Assembly: GCF_005221385.1 (NCBI RefSeq)
Contig: NZ_CP039904.1
Location: 620,001-684,000, forward strand
Length of the DNA stretch: 64,000 nucleotides
From: Agrobacterium tumefaciens
GTDB taxonomy: Bacteria; Pseudomonadota; Alphaproteobacteria; Rhizobiales; Rhizobiaceae
Direction: 5' to 3'
Shown here: positions 9,600 through 18,165 of the stretch, piece after piece
Layout of the letters: every line of letters begins with the position of its first letter
Position numbering within the stretch: position 1 is the stretch's first letter
Notes under the pieces: model-generated
The model's input: the letters and a program-made list of their open reading frames with translations, nothing else
What the model was told of the DNA's origin: nothing
Database searches by the model: none
Position numbers and translations under genes: made by a program

Positions 9600-10145
9600 C
9601 TATGCCACGTCGATGATTTCAATTTCCTTCCCACCCAAACTGACCAGATCACCGGCCGCTTTGCCCATCAACGCCCGGGCGACAGGGGAAACATAAGACA
9701 TCGATCCCGCAGCGGGATCGGCCTCGTCTTCACCGACAATCCGGAATTGTTGCGTCCGTCCGTCATCGCGGCTGAAGGTTACCAGGCTGCCAAAGGCGAC
9801 GATGCCGTCCGCAGGCGGGTGCGGCATGAGTTGGGCGGTGCGGAGACGCTCCGCGTAATACCTGATATCGCGCAGGGGGCTGGCGGAAAGCCGCCTCCTT
9901 TCATTGACGTCCTCAATGGCGTTGGCCGCTTCGCAAGCTTCACGCGCGGCGTGCAGTTGCAGTTCCAGCGCTTTCAGTCCGGCCTCGGTCACCAGATTGG
10001 GATGTGGCGAAATCACCCGATCGGGCAGAACCGTCTCGGCTGCTGTTTCGGCACTGTCTTCCTTGGTAAAGGCTACACTCAATCCTGGCACTCCAATGTC
10101 GTTGAGATGCCGCTTGGACATCTCTCTCCAGTCCAGTTTTGCCAT
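9600..10145 (-). CDS. GreA/GreB family protein
   Basis: 181 aa from ATG 10145 (GGGGAG just upstream; a later in-frame ATG, MSKRH..., has GGAGAG and is possible). The C-terminal half shows the GreA/GreB FKBP-like domain: VAFGSLVTFSRDDG, QFRIVGEDEADPAAGSMSYV and SPVARALMGKAAGD, ending in a short beta strand. The N-terminal half is helical and contains an LITEAG-like VTEAGLKALELQL, as in the Gre coiled coil. Such proteins bind the RNA-polymerase secondary channel; full GreA factors stimulate transcript cleavage. Whether this divergent copy cleaves or plays another role cannot be told. It is divergent from the glycanase gene. Confidence 0.8.
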   Translation of the reverse strand: MAKLDWREMSKRHLNDIGVPGLSVAFTKEDSAETAAETVLPDRVISPHPNLVTEAGLKALELQLHAAREACEAANAIEDVNERRRLSASPLRDIRYYAERLRTAQLMPHPPADGIVAFGSLVTFSRDDGRTQQFRIVGEDEADPAAGSMSYVSPVARALMGKAAGDLVSLGGKEIEIIDVA

Positions 10146-10297
10146 TGCTCCCCGCGACGGAGCAAGAGCGCAACCGCAAGAAACCCGCATAGAGGGAACA
10201 TACCCCTCATTTCTGGCTCTAACGGGAGGCTTTTTGCCCTGCTAGGTTGTCTTGCAGGAGGAGTGAGGACACCAACGCTAACGAACAGGAGACGGCA

Positions 10298-11695
10298 ATG
10301 GCCCGGACAGTAGTGAATGCGCTTGGGGATACGCTCTATTATAGCGACAGTTCCACCGGATTTTTCTCCGCCACGGGTTCCGGCCCACTGCTCACCGGCA
10401 CCGGCGGTAACGATTCCATGTGGGGCGATAGTTCCGTCAATGTGACGATGGCGGGCGGCACGGGCGATGATATCTATTATCTCTATTCCAGCATCAACCG
10501 CGCTGTGGAAAATGCCGGGGAAGGCATCGATACGATCGATACCTGGATGAGCTACACCCTGCCCGACAATTTTGAGAATCTCAGGGTGACGGGCGATGGC
10601 CGTTACGCTTTCGGAAACGCGCTCGATAACATCATCACGGGTGGATCGGGCAGCCAGACGATCGATGGCGGAGCTGGCAATGATGTTCTGATCGGCGGCG
10701 GTGGAGCCGACACTTTCGTCTTCACAAGCGGCAACGGCACCGATCTCATCATGGATTTCAGCGCCAACGATACGATCCGGCTTAACGGTTACGGCATCAC
10801 ATCCTTCGATCAACTCGTCAGCAATGCCACGCAGCAAGGCAGCGATCTGTGGCTGAATTTTTCGAATGGCGAAGCCGTCGTTCTTGCCGGAACGACCATC
10901 GACGACCTTCAGGCGAACCAGTTCGAACTCAGTCTCGACCGGTCATCTCTGACCCAGACCTTTGCCGATGAATTCAATGCACTGTCACTGCGTAGCGGCG
11001 ATCAGGGAACCTGGGATGCCAAATATTGGTGGGCTCCGGAAAAGGGAAGTTCGCTGACGACGAATGGCGAGGCGCAATGGTATATCAACCCCGCTTATGC
11101 CGGCACGTCGGAGGTCAATCCGTTCAGCGTCGAAAACGGCGTGCTGACCATCACTGCTGCGGAAACGGCACAATCAGTCGCCGATGAAGTCGAGGGTTAT
11201 GATTATACCTCCGGCATGCTGAACACCTATTCCTCCTTCAGCCAGACCTATGGATATTTCGAAATCCGCGCCGATATGCCGACCGACCGCGGCGCATGGC
11301 CAGCCTTCTGGCTTCTGCCGGAGGACGGATCCTGGCCGCCGGAACTCGATGTCATTGAAATGCGCGGCCAGAATCCCAACACGCTGATCATGTCCACCCA
11401 TTCGAACGCCACCGGTGAACAGACATCGGTCGTCAACAATGTCAGCGTGCCGAGCACGGAAGGGTTTCACACCTACGGCGTGTTGTGGGATGCCGAACAT
11501 ATCACCTGGTATTTCGACGATGTCGCCGTGGCGCAGGCGGATACGCCTGATGATATGCACGACCCCATGTATATGGTCGTCAATCTTGCCGTCGGCGGCA
11601 TGGCGGGAACGCCGTCAGCCAATGATTTCAGCGACGGCTCACAGATGATGATCGATTATATCAGGGCCTATTCACTTTCAGACTGGGCCGCCTGA
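10298..11695 (+). CDS. Secreted GH16 beta-glycanase with RTX-type repeats
   Basis: 465 aa from ATG 10298, with AGGAGA six bases upstream; an earlier in-frame start lacks a site. The N-terminal ~200 residues carry calcium-binding nonapeptide-type repeats (LTGTGGNDSMWG, MAGGTGDDIY, IDGGAGNDVLIGGGGADTF), typical of type I-secreted proteins. From about residue 225 a GH16 domain follows (QTFADEFNAL..., WDAKYWW). The catalytic site is ELDVIEMRG with E349, D351 and E354, the ExDxxE form of ExoK/laminarinase-like enzymes; YGVLWDAEHITWYFD follows. No Sec signal peptide is visible, which fits type I export. Related rhizobial ExsH/PlyA enzymes trim exopolysaccharide; position beside the polysaccharide locus suggests the same here. 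Confidence 0.88.
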   Translation: MARTVVNALGDTLYYSDSSTGFFSATGSGPLLTGTGGNDSMWGDSSVNVTMAGGTGDDIYYLYSSINRAVENAGEGIDTIDTWMSYTLPDNFENLRVTGDGRYAFGNALDNIITGGSGSQTIDGGAGNDVLIGGGGADTFVFTSGNGTDLIMDFSANDTIRLNGYGITSFDQLVSNATQQGSDLWLNFSNGEAVVLAGTTIDDLQANQFELSLDRSSLTQTFADEFNALSLRSGDQGTWDAKYWWAPEKGSSLTTNGEAQWYINPAYAGTSEVNPFSVENGVLTITAAETAQSVADEVEGYDYTSGMLNTYSSFSQTYGYFEIRADMPTDRGAWPAFWLLPEDGSWPPELDVIEMRGQNPNTLIMSTHSNATGEQTSVVNNVSVPSTEGFHTYGVLWDAEHITWYFDDVAVAQADTPDDMHDPMYMVVNLAVGGMAGTPSANDFSDGSQMMIDYIRAYSLSDWAA

Positions 11696-11698
11696 CAA

Positions 11699-11734
11699 AA
11701 ACGCCGGCAGTCGCGTCCAGAACTGCCGGCGTTT
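11699..11734. terminator. Bidirectional terminator hairpin
   Basis: A perfect 12-bp stem, AACGCCGGCAGT / ACTGCCGGCGTT, with a 10-nt loop, flanked by A-rich on the left and TTT on the right. It lies between the convergent glycanase and TIM-barrel genes and can serve both. Confidence 0.8.
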
Positions 11735-11773
11735 AGACGTCAGCCTGCAGAGGCTGCGTCTTTTTCAGGTTCT

Positions 11774-12688
11774 TTATTCAGCCGCAAGCTGCGTGCCTAC
11801 AGCGTTCAGCGACATCAGATGCTGCGCCGTTTTGAGGCTTGCGGGCTGCTCGGCCCGGTAACGGCGGCTGATTTCCATCATCAGCACCGTACCCGGCAGG
11901 AAGGTGAGCTCCGAGAAGATGCTCTCCCACTCAATATCACCCCAGCCGAGCGGCATGTGGAGGTCGCCGATACCGAGCGCTGTATTTTCCTGCGTGAAAT
12001 AGGCCTCGTAGAAGCCCTGCGGCCGGCCGAAGGAATCGTGCACATGCAGGTGGCCGGCGACCGGAGCCATGGCGCGAAGCTGCTCGCGGAAATCGAGACC
12101 ACGATAGGTGGATTCGAGATAGGCATGGCTGAAATCGATCAGCGCCACGAGATTATCGTGACCCACGGCCTTAACGGTCGCTGCCACTTCGGCCGGCGTC
12201 TGGCGATATTGCCCCGGTTCGGTGGTGAAGATGTTCTCCAGTGCAACGCGCACGCCATTGGGCTTGCAGAATTCCGCAAGTTCGAAAAGCGCTTCCCGCT
12301 CACGGCTGTCGGCATCGGCCCGCTCGGCAATCTGGTCGGCACGCAACGCACCACCATGCTGAACCAGGATGCCCGCGCCGATACGGTTACAAAGGACAGC
12401 GAGCGCCTTGGCGGCATCGATCTGGTAACGGCACGTCACCGGGTCCATGAAATTGGACGAAACCAGGCCATGCACGGTGTAACGAAAATCGAACTGCTTT
12501 GCGAGCGCCACGAAACGGTCGGCGCGCTCCTCGATGATGCGGCCGCCCGCAATCAGATCGAGGCTCGTCACGGCGATTTCAACGGTATCGCAGCCAATAT
12601 CCGCAAGTGCGCGCAGATCACTTTCAAGCGTGGCCAGTTCACCGTCGTCGGAGCCGGCGTTGAAACCGGTACCAATAAGATTGCTCAT
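11774..12688 (-). CDS. Sugar phosphate isomerase/epimerase family TIM-barrel protein
   Basis: 304 aa with an excellent GGAGATGATGAC before the ATG. It has the AP-endonuclease-2/xylose-isomerase-like TIM-barrel pattern: LRALADIGCDTVEIAV, YTVHGLVSSNFMDP, VQHGGAL, RVALENIFTTEPGQYRQTP, LVALIDFSHAYLES, GHLHVHDSFGR and TVLMMEISRRYR. The conserved Glu/Asp/His residues in these strands normally bind a divalent metal. Reactions in this family range from sugar or inositol isomerisation to epimerisation. It is the last gene of the operon after a phosphodiesterase, suggesting it handles the sugar or polyol released inside the cell (inference). Confidence 0.78.
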   Translation of the reverse strand: MSNLIGTGFNAGSDDGELATLESDLRALADIGCDTVEIAVTSLDLIAGGRIIEERADRFVALAKQFDFRYTVHGLVSSNFMDPVTCRYQIDAAKALAVLCNRIGAGILVQHGGALRADQIAERADADSREREALFELAEFCKPNGVRVALENIFTTEPGQYRQTPAEVAATVKAVGHDNLVALIDFSHAYLESTYRGLDFREQLRAMAPVAGHLHVHDSFGRPQGFYEAYFTQENTALGIGDLHMPLGWGDIEWESIFSELTFLPGTVLMMEISRRYRAEQPASLKTAQHLMSLNAVGTQLAAE

Positions 12689-12721
12689 GTCATCATCTCC
12701 AGGGATAGAAATTATGCAAGT

Positions 12722-13438
12722 TCACGCCGCCGCACGGGCGCGGCGCGCCGTATCGAACAAATCCGGTCTGTCGATATTGACGTAGTCTACCCCGGCCAAT
12801 GCAATCTCATTATGAAGGTCGACGTCATCCCCGCCATAATAAACCATGACTTCGAGACCGGCCTTGCGGCACGCCGCGACAAGCCCCGGCCGCCGCATCT
12901 GCTCCGGCGTGATCTCTATGATCGAGGCATGGTGCACGGCCGCCGCCAGCGAGGGGGACCTGGCGATATCGAGCAACATCATCTTGCGGAATTCAGGCGC
13001 GGCTGCCTGCAGGCCCCGGCGCATATCCTCCGAAAATGAAAAGAAGAAAGTATCGCGCACCATGCCGAGATCCCGTACCAGCGCGGCAACCTTGACGGGA
13101 TCGCAATATTTCAGCTCGACATAAACACCGCAGCGGCCTCGCAAATGGCGCAGATAGGCATCGAGACGCGGCACGACCGCCCCTTTGAAACCTTCCCCGA
13201 ACCAGCTGCCCGCATCCAGCGCATCGATCTCGCCCGACAGGGCATGGCCGATCGGCCCCTTACCATCGGTGGTACGGTCCAGCGTTTCGTCGTGGAAGAC
13301 ATAGAGCACCCCATCCGCACTCTCGCGCACGTCAAGCTCGATATAGTCCGCGCCCTGCTGCAGGGCGAGATCGGCGGCGGCAAAGGTATTTTCGGGCGCG
13401 AACTTGTTGGCGCCGCGATGGGAGACGATTTTGGGCAT
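12722..13438 (-). CDS. ugpQ: Glycerophosphodiester phosphodiesterase
   Basis: 238 aa from ATG 13438 (GGAAA upstream; 11 bases after the ATPase stop). GDPD domain motifs: IVSHRGANKFAPENTFAAA (His-Arg-Gly and Glu of the active site), IELDVRESADGVLYVFHDETLDRTTDG (metal-binding E-x-D and catalytic His), YVELKYCD and VDYVNIDRPDLF. These enzymes hydrolyse glycerophosphodiesters to glycerol-3-phosphate and an alcohol. Without a signal peptide it is cytoplasmic, as in UgpQ. Genetic linkage to a Ugp-type importer argues that the imported substrate is a glycerophosphodiester or a related phosphodiester. Confidence 0.9.
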   Translation of the reverse strand: MPKIVSHRGANKFAPENTFAAADLALQQGADYIELDVRESADGVLYVFHDETLDRTTDGKGPIGHALSGEIDALDAGSWFGEGFKGAVVPRLDAYLRHLRGRCGVYVELKYCDPVKVAALVRDLGMVRDTFFFSFSEDMRRGLQAAAPEFRKMMLLDIARSPSLAAAVHHASIIEITPEQMRRPGLVAACRKAGLEVMVYYGGDDVDLHNEIALAGVDYVNIDRPDLFDTARRARAAA

Positions 13439-13449
13439 GGAATTTCCTG

Positions 13450-14562
13450 TCAATTTACGGGCTCCGGCTCTCGCGCCGGAATGGTCGAATTGTGAGAAAG
13501 ATCGGCGTGCAGCCCGGCAATGCGATTGCCGGTAGCATCAAAAACGAGGGTGAGGCCTGATTTGCAGCTGATGCCGACCCGATCACCCGGCGCGTGCCTT
13601 ATCGTCTCGCCATATTCCAGCGCGTGGATCACGCCCGCGGGCGTGTCGATCGTGTAGAACACCTCACGCCCCATCGGCTCGACGGTGGTGACCGGTCCTT
13701 CCAGCCGCGCTTCGGCGGATTTGACGAGCGTAATATCCTCCGGGCGCAAACCGAAAGTGATCTCGCCGTCGCAACGGGCATTGATGTCGAACCTGGCGTC
13801 GCCAATCTGCAACTGCTCGCCTTTCGCCTGCCCCTTCAGCAGATTCATCGGGGGAGTACCGATAAAACCGGCGATGAACAGATTGTCGGGCCGGCGATAA
13901 AGATCATCGGGCGTGCCGATCTGGGCGATAGAGCCGTTATTCATGCAGATGATCCTGTCCGCCATGGTGATCGCTTCGATCTGGTCATGGGTGACGATCA
14001 GCGTCGTGATGCCAAGACGCTTCTGGATGTTTTTCAGCTCGGCGCGCATGGCGATGCGCAGGGTGGCGTCAAGATTGGAGAGCGGCTCGTCGAGAAGCAG
14101 GATATTCGGCTCCTTGACCAGCGCCCGGGCCAGCGCGACACGCTGCTGCTGACCGCCGGAAAGCTGCGAAGGTCGCCGGTCGAGCAGCGCGCCGATCTGC
14201 ACCAGGCTCGCAGCCTCTTCCACCCGCCGCGCCACGTCCTCGCGCGGCACATTCTTGAAACGCAGCGGAAAGGCGATGTTCTGCCGTACCGTCAGGTTGG
14301 GATAAAGCGCATAGGACTGAAAGACGATGCCGACATTGCGATCGCGTGCATCGATGCGGTTGACATTGTGGCCGTCGAAAGCGATCTCACCGCCGCTCGG
14401 CGCGTAAAGCCCGGCCAGCAGGAAAAGTGTGGTCGATTTTCCGCATCCGGAAGGACCGAGAACGGCGACGAATTCACCATCTTCGATGGAGACCGTCATC
14501 GGTTGCAGAACCCGGGTGTCGCCCCAGCTCTTGGTGACTTTGTCGAGAGTGATCCTGGCCAT
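13450..14562 (-). CDS. ABC transporter ATP-binding protein (UgpC/MalK type)
   Basis: 370 aa. Motifs in order: Walker A GPSGCGKSTT (about 36-45), Q-loop VFQSYALYPNLTV, signature LSGGQQQRVALARALV, Walker B ILLLDEPLSNLDA, and switch His in IVTHDQIEA. After about residue 240 there is a C-terminal MalK-like regulatory/TOBE domain (TFGLRPEDITLV, EPMGREVFYTID). It energises the permease pair encoded directly upstream. The start has AGGAT before the ATG, five bases after the permease stop. Confidence 0.93.
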   Translation of the reverse strand: MARITLDKVTKSWGDTRVLQPMTVSIEDGEFVAVLGPSGCGKSTTLFLLAGLYAPSGGEIAFDGHNVNRIDARDRNVGIVFQSYALYPNLTVRQNIAFPLRFKNVPREDVARRVEEAASLVQIGALLDRRPSQLSGGQQQRVALARALVKEPNILLLDEPLSNLDATLRIAMRAELKNIQKRLGITTLIVTHDQIEAITMADRIICMNNGSIAQIGTPDDLYRRPDNLFIAGFIGTPPMNLLKGQAKGEQLQIGDARFDINARCDGEITFGLRPEDITLVKSAEARLEGPVTTVEPMGREVFYTIDTPAGVIHALEYGETIRHAPGDRVGISCKSGLTLVFDATGNRIAGLHADLSHNSTIPAREPEPVN

Positions 14563-14567
14563 GGTGA

Positions 14568-15650
14568 TTATCCTTTGATCCCGCCGATATTCATCTGGGT
14601 GATGTATTTCTGCGTGAAGACGTAAATGATCAGCACAGGCAGCAGATAAACGACGCCGACGGCGGCGATCATGCCGAAGTTCACGCCCACGCTGTCCTGT
14701 GCCACGAAGAAGAGATAAAGGCTCATCGTCATCTGGCTTTTTTCGATGAGCAGGGTCTGGACGAAGACATATTCCTCCCAGCCACGCAGAAAGGTGAAAG
14801 TGGCGACCGCGATCAGCCCGCCTCTCACCTGCGGCATTACCACCATGCGGAAGGCCTGAAAGCGGGTCGCGCCATCGGTGACGGCGCTCATTTCGATGTC
14901 CCAGGGGACATTGTCGAAGAAGCCCTTGAGAACGAAGATGGCGAAGGGCAGCTCCAACGCGCTCATGACCAGCACGACGCCGAAGAGATTGTTGAGCAGG
15001 CCCATGTAATGCAACTGCACGAAGATCGCGACGGTGAGCGCCAGCGCCGGAAAGGCATGCAGGAGCAAAAGCCCGCGCAGGACGTTTTCACGCCCGGCGA
15101 AGCTGAAGCGCGACAGGGCATAGGCGGCGGGCGTGGCGACCAGCGCGACGATCAGGGTCTGGGAAGCGGCAAACAGCAGCGAACTCTGCAGGGCCGTCCA
15201 GACGGATGGCATCAGCGCGATGCGCGTGCTGCCGGTTTTCTCGATATCGCGGCTCCACAGAAAGCTGTAGTTCTCGATGGTCAGATGCGGCAGAACCAGA
15301 ACGAAAACCAGTGTCGCCACCACGGCGGCGAGCGCCAGCCAGAGCAGCATGGGATTGCGCAGGCGGGTGGAAAAAAGCGCAACCGCAACCGCCCCGCAAT
15401 AGGCAAGAGCCGCGATTGCGCCGCTGCGCCACAGCACAAGCCGGCTGAGATTGTCGTCTGAGGTCGTGAACGACTTCACCACCAGCCATAGATAGGGCAG
15501 GAGAACAGGGGCCGAAACCACGGTCAGGAACACGAGGATGACAGGCAGAAAGCTGGCGCGATGGGCAAGGCCGCGCCTTTCAAGCCGCGTCCAGTCCGGC
15601 TGCAGACCAGGCACGCGCCCGGCATGGGTTTGGGTATCGGCGAGCGTCAT
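14568..15650 (-). CDS. ABC transporter permease (UgpE/MalG type)
   Basis: 360 aa inner-membrane permease of the carbohydrate-uptake-1 (CUT1) family. A long N-terminal portion includes two to three hydrophobic helices before the core. The EAA motif that docks to the ATPase is near the C-terminal third: EMSAVTDGATRFQAFRMVVMP. The ATG at 15650 overlaps the stop of the preceding permease (TGATG), giving translational coupling; a GTG one codon earlier is possible. It is longer than typical MalG proteins (about 280 aa), owing to the extra N-terminal helices. Confidence 0.88.
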   Translation of the reverse strand: MTLADTQTHAGRVPGLQPDWTRLERRGLAHRASFLPVILVFLTVVSAPVLLPYLWLVVKSFTTSDDNLSRLVLWRSGAIAALAYCGAVAVALFSTRLRNPMLLWLALAAVVATLVFVLVLPHLTIENYSFLWSRDIEKTGSTRIALMPSVWTALQSSLLFAASQTLIVALVATPAAYALSRFSFAGRENVLRGLLLLHAFPALALTVAIFVQLHYMGLLNNLFGVVLVMSALELPFAIFVLKGFFDNVPWDIEMSAVTDGATRFQAFRMVVMPQVRGGLIAVATFTFLRGWEEYVFVQTLLIEKSQMTMSLYLFFVAQDSVGVNFGMIAAVGVVYLLPVLIIYVFTQKYITQMNIGGIKG

Positions 15651-16561
15651 CACAGCACCTCGATTTTAGGGGGAGCAAAGGTCGAGCGCATATTGGTGAG
15701 GCGCCATTGAACCAGCGTCACCGCGACGCCGATGGCCATCAGGCCGAGCGCGAGTGCGGCGCCATAGGCATAAGCACCGTTTTCGAAGGCGCGACGGTAG
15801 ATATAAAGCGCATAGGTGGTGCTGTCGTAGACCGGGCCGCCGCCGGTGATCAGCAGAATATATTCATAGGTCGTCATCAGTGAGAGCGCCTGATAAAGCG
15901 TGACAAAACGGATCGGCGCGGAGAGAGCCGGTGCAACGACATGGCGAAGCACGCCCCACTCGCTGGCGCCGTCGATGCGCGCGGCATTGGCAAGGTGCGA
16001 CGGTATGGAGCGGATAGACGACGTCAGGATGACCATGGCGAAGGACGCACCGACGACGCCGTTCGCCACCACCACCAGAATAAGCGGAAAGTCGTTGCGC
16101 AGGTTGAGCACGGGTGCGCCGAGCGCGCCAAGGAACTGGTTGAGCAGTCCGGAAGATGTGGGATCGGCGATCCAGATCCAGAGCACGCCGTAGAGCACGG
16201 CCGGACTCATGCGCGGCAGAAGCCACAGGCCGCGAAAGAAATTGCCAAGCCGGTCCGGCATCGCCGTCGTCGTAACGGCCAGAAGCGCACCGAGGCTGAT
16301 ATTGAAGATGAACAGGGTCGCTCCGACATAGATGAGCGTCGTCAACAGCACGATCGGCAGGCGTATGTCGCGCTGGACCATACGCTGGAAATTCTCGGCC
16401 GTGAATTTGCCGATCTTCAGATTGGCGCCCATATCGGTGAATGCGATCACCAGATTGACGACGATCGGGGCCAGAAAGAAAAGGCCGAGCAGAAGAAGAG
16501 CCGGCGCCAGATAAAAGATCGGCCGGGCCGGGCGGCGCGCCCTGAGCTGAAATTGGGACAT
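15650..16561 (-). CDS. ABC transporter permease (UgpA/MalF type)
   Basis: 303 aa from ATG 16561 (MSQFQLRARRPARP...). The upstream open extension reads through the intergenic region and has no ribosome-binding site. The N-terminal basic segment is followed by FYLAPALLLLGLFFLAPIVV, then about six membrane helices. The EAA loop is NAARIDGASEWGVLRHVVAP. It pairs with the next permease to form the CUT1 membrane channel. Confidence 0.88.
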   Translation of the reverse strand: MSQFQLRARRPARPIFYLAPALLLLGLFFLAPIVVNLVIAFTDMGANLKIGKFTAENFQRMVQRDIRLPIVLLTTLIYVGATLFIFNISLGALLAVTTTAMPDRLGNFFRGLWLLPRMSPAVLYGVLWIWIADPTSSGLLNQFLGALGAPVLNLRNDFPLILVVVANGVVGASFAMVILTSSIRSIPSHLANAARIDGASEWGVLRHVVAPALSAPIRFVTLYQALSLMTTYEYILLITGGGPVYDSTTYALYIYRRAFENGAYAYGAALALGLMAIGVAVTLVQWRLTNMRSTFAPPKIEVL

Positions 16562-16628
16562 CACAATATACCGGTGAGAGCGCAAAAGTGCCGCCCGGCA
16601 AGGCCGGGCGGCGTGGTCGAGGGCAAAC

Positions 16629-18002
16629 TCAGTTGCTTGCGGTTTCGCGGATTTCGACGTCTGCGCCGAATTGCAGTTCCAGTTCGTCGGCAATGAAATC
16701 GACCGCCTGGGCCGCCGTCATCTTGCCGGTTTCGACCGCCTGCAGACCGCTGAACAGCACCTTGTTATAGCTGCTGAACTTGGTGTGGTTGGGCACGAAC
16801 TTCGCGAATTTCATCATCGGCGAGGCGGCGGAGAGTGCCCAGTTGTCCTTGTACTTCGGCATCGCCGTCTGGGCGTTGCTGATGGCCGTGTGATAAGAGG
16901 TCACGGCGTGTTCGTTGTTGAAATAGGGCAATGTCGCGAGCGCCACGAGATCGGCGGCTATATCGGGATTGGTGCCCTTCGGGTTGAGGGTATAGAGCAG
17001 CGGATGCGACAGGTTGGCCGGCTTACCGCCCTTTTCGGCGGCCGGAGCGGCGATCCAGCCGATCTTGTTGAAATATCCCTTGCCGTCGGTCGGCCAGGTC
17101 GCGCCGTTCTTTTCACCCACCTGCCAGGCAACCGCCCAGACGCCCTGATGGAAGATGAAGGACTTTTCCGTTTTGAAGGCGGTCTGGATCGCTTCCCAGC
17201 TCATGGCCGTATTGTCGACCGGGGTGACGCCCTGCTTGGCATTGCGCTCGTACCAGCCGAGCGCCTTGACCATCTCGGCCTTGGGGAACAAGAGCTTGCC
17301 GGTCTTTTCGTCCATGAACTTCACGCCATAGGACTGGAACACCATCAGGTAGTCGATGCCGACATTCGGACGGTGCAGCATGCCGTATTGCGCAACCTTG
17401 CCGTCCACCACTTCCTTCGACAGCGCCGTCAGATCGTCGAGCGTGAATTCACCGGCGTCGACCTTGGCCGGCAGGCCCTCGATGAAAGCCTCATCCTTGC
17501 CGATCTTGCGCAGCATGTCCTTGTTGTAGAAGAACATGCGGATTTCCGCATCCTGCGGAACGCCGTAAATCTTGCCGTCCGTCGCCCTGGCGGAATCCCA
17601 CAGAACCGGCAGGATATCGCCATAGACCCAAGGCGTAGCGGCGATCTTGCCTTCCATCGGCATGGCGTAACCGTCCTGCGCGAACTGGCCGATCCACTCA
17701 TGCGGCAGAACGTATATGTCCGGCCCCTGGCCGACAGAAAACGCCTTCAGCGTATCGAGTGCCAGGGCGTCCCAGCCCTGTACGCTACTGTTGTTGACGT
17801 CGATGACAATGCGCTTGTCGACGCCTGCGGCCTTGAACTGCGCGTTCATGATGCCGGCGGCGGCTTCGATGTTGGTGACGCGGCCAGGTCCATTCTTGTC
17901 GGCGAGCGTCCAGAGTTTGATTTTGATGTCTTCGGCAAAGGCAACAGCCGGCAAAAGCGTGCCGAGAGCGACTGTCGCCATCAAAGAAAGAGACTTGAAC
18001 AT
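16629..18002 (-). CDS. ABC transporter extracellular solute-binding protein (UgpB-like)
   Basis: 457 aa with a Sec signal peptide: MFKSLSLMATVALGTLLPAV, then AFA cleavage before EDIKIKLWT. Family-1 solute-binding pattern: IDVNNSSVQGWDALALDTL, DIYVLPHEWIGQFAQDGY, KIYGVPQDAEIRMFFYNKDM and TAFKTEKSFIFHQGVWA. Periplasmic; it delivers ligand to the permeases encoded downstream. It is the first gene of the five-gene operon, and its 5' region carries two operators for the divergent ROK regulator. Ligand unproven: sugar, glycerol-3-phosphate or a phosphodiester are all consistent with neighbours. Confidence 0.88.
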   Translation of the reverse strand: MFKSLSLMATVALGTLLPAVAFAEDIKIKLWTLADKNGPGRVTNIEAAAGIMNAQFKAAGVDKRIVIDVNNSSVQGWDALALDTLKAFSVGQGPDIYVLPHEWIGQFAQDGYAMPMEGKIAATPWVYGDILPVLWDSARATDGKIYGVPQDAEIRMFFYNKDMLRKIGKDEAFIEGLPAKVDAGEFTLDDLTALSKEVVDGKVAQYGMLHRPNVGIDYLMVFQSYGVKFMDEKTGKLLFPKAEMVKALGWYERNAKQGVTPVDNTAMSWEAIQTAFKTEKSFIFHQGVWAVAWQVGEKNGATWPTDGKGYFNKIGWIAAPAAEKGGKPANLSHPLLYTLNPKGTNPDIAADLVALATLPYFNNEHAVTSYHTAISNAQTAMPKYKDNWALSAASPMMKFAKFVPNHTKFSSYNKVLFSGLQAVETGKMTAAQAVDFIADELELQFGADVEIRETASN

Positions 18003-18030
18003 GTGAACTATTCCCGTTGAAACTTTTTAC

Positions 18031-18051
18031 TTAATTAACTTGCTTAATTAA
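18031..18051. promoter_or_regulatory. Probable ROK-repressor operator 1
   Basis: TTAATTAA, five bases (CTTGC), then TTAATTAA again: an inverted and direct repeat of an 8-mer that is itself palindromic. It lies 28 bp upstream of the solute-binding protein ATG. A nearly identical site lies exactly 70 bp further on. Confidence 0.7.
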
Positions 18052-18100
18052 CAGCCTTATGACAGTTTTCGTCGCGAACCATTTCCGATGAAAACATCAT

Positions 18101-18121
18101 TTAATTAAGTTGCTTAATTTA
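18101..18121. promoter_or_regulatory. Probable ROK-repressor operator 2
   Basis: TTAATTAA, spacer GTTGC, then TTAATTTA: the same architecture as the site at 18031 with one mismatch in the right arm. It lies 44 bp upstream of the TTG start of the ROK gene, so the pair could control both divergent transcripts, possibly by looping or cooperative binding. Confidence 0.68.
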
Positions 18122-18165
18122 CATCTTCATGACAATTCCGTGGGTGGAGTCTGGAGAGCGAAACT

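Noticed and set aside
16671..18020. A 449-codon plus-strand frame opposite the solute-binding protein gene
   Set aside because: Antisense of a well-supported gene in GC-rich DNA; His/Arg/Gly-rich composition, no domains and no start signal.
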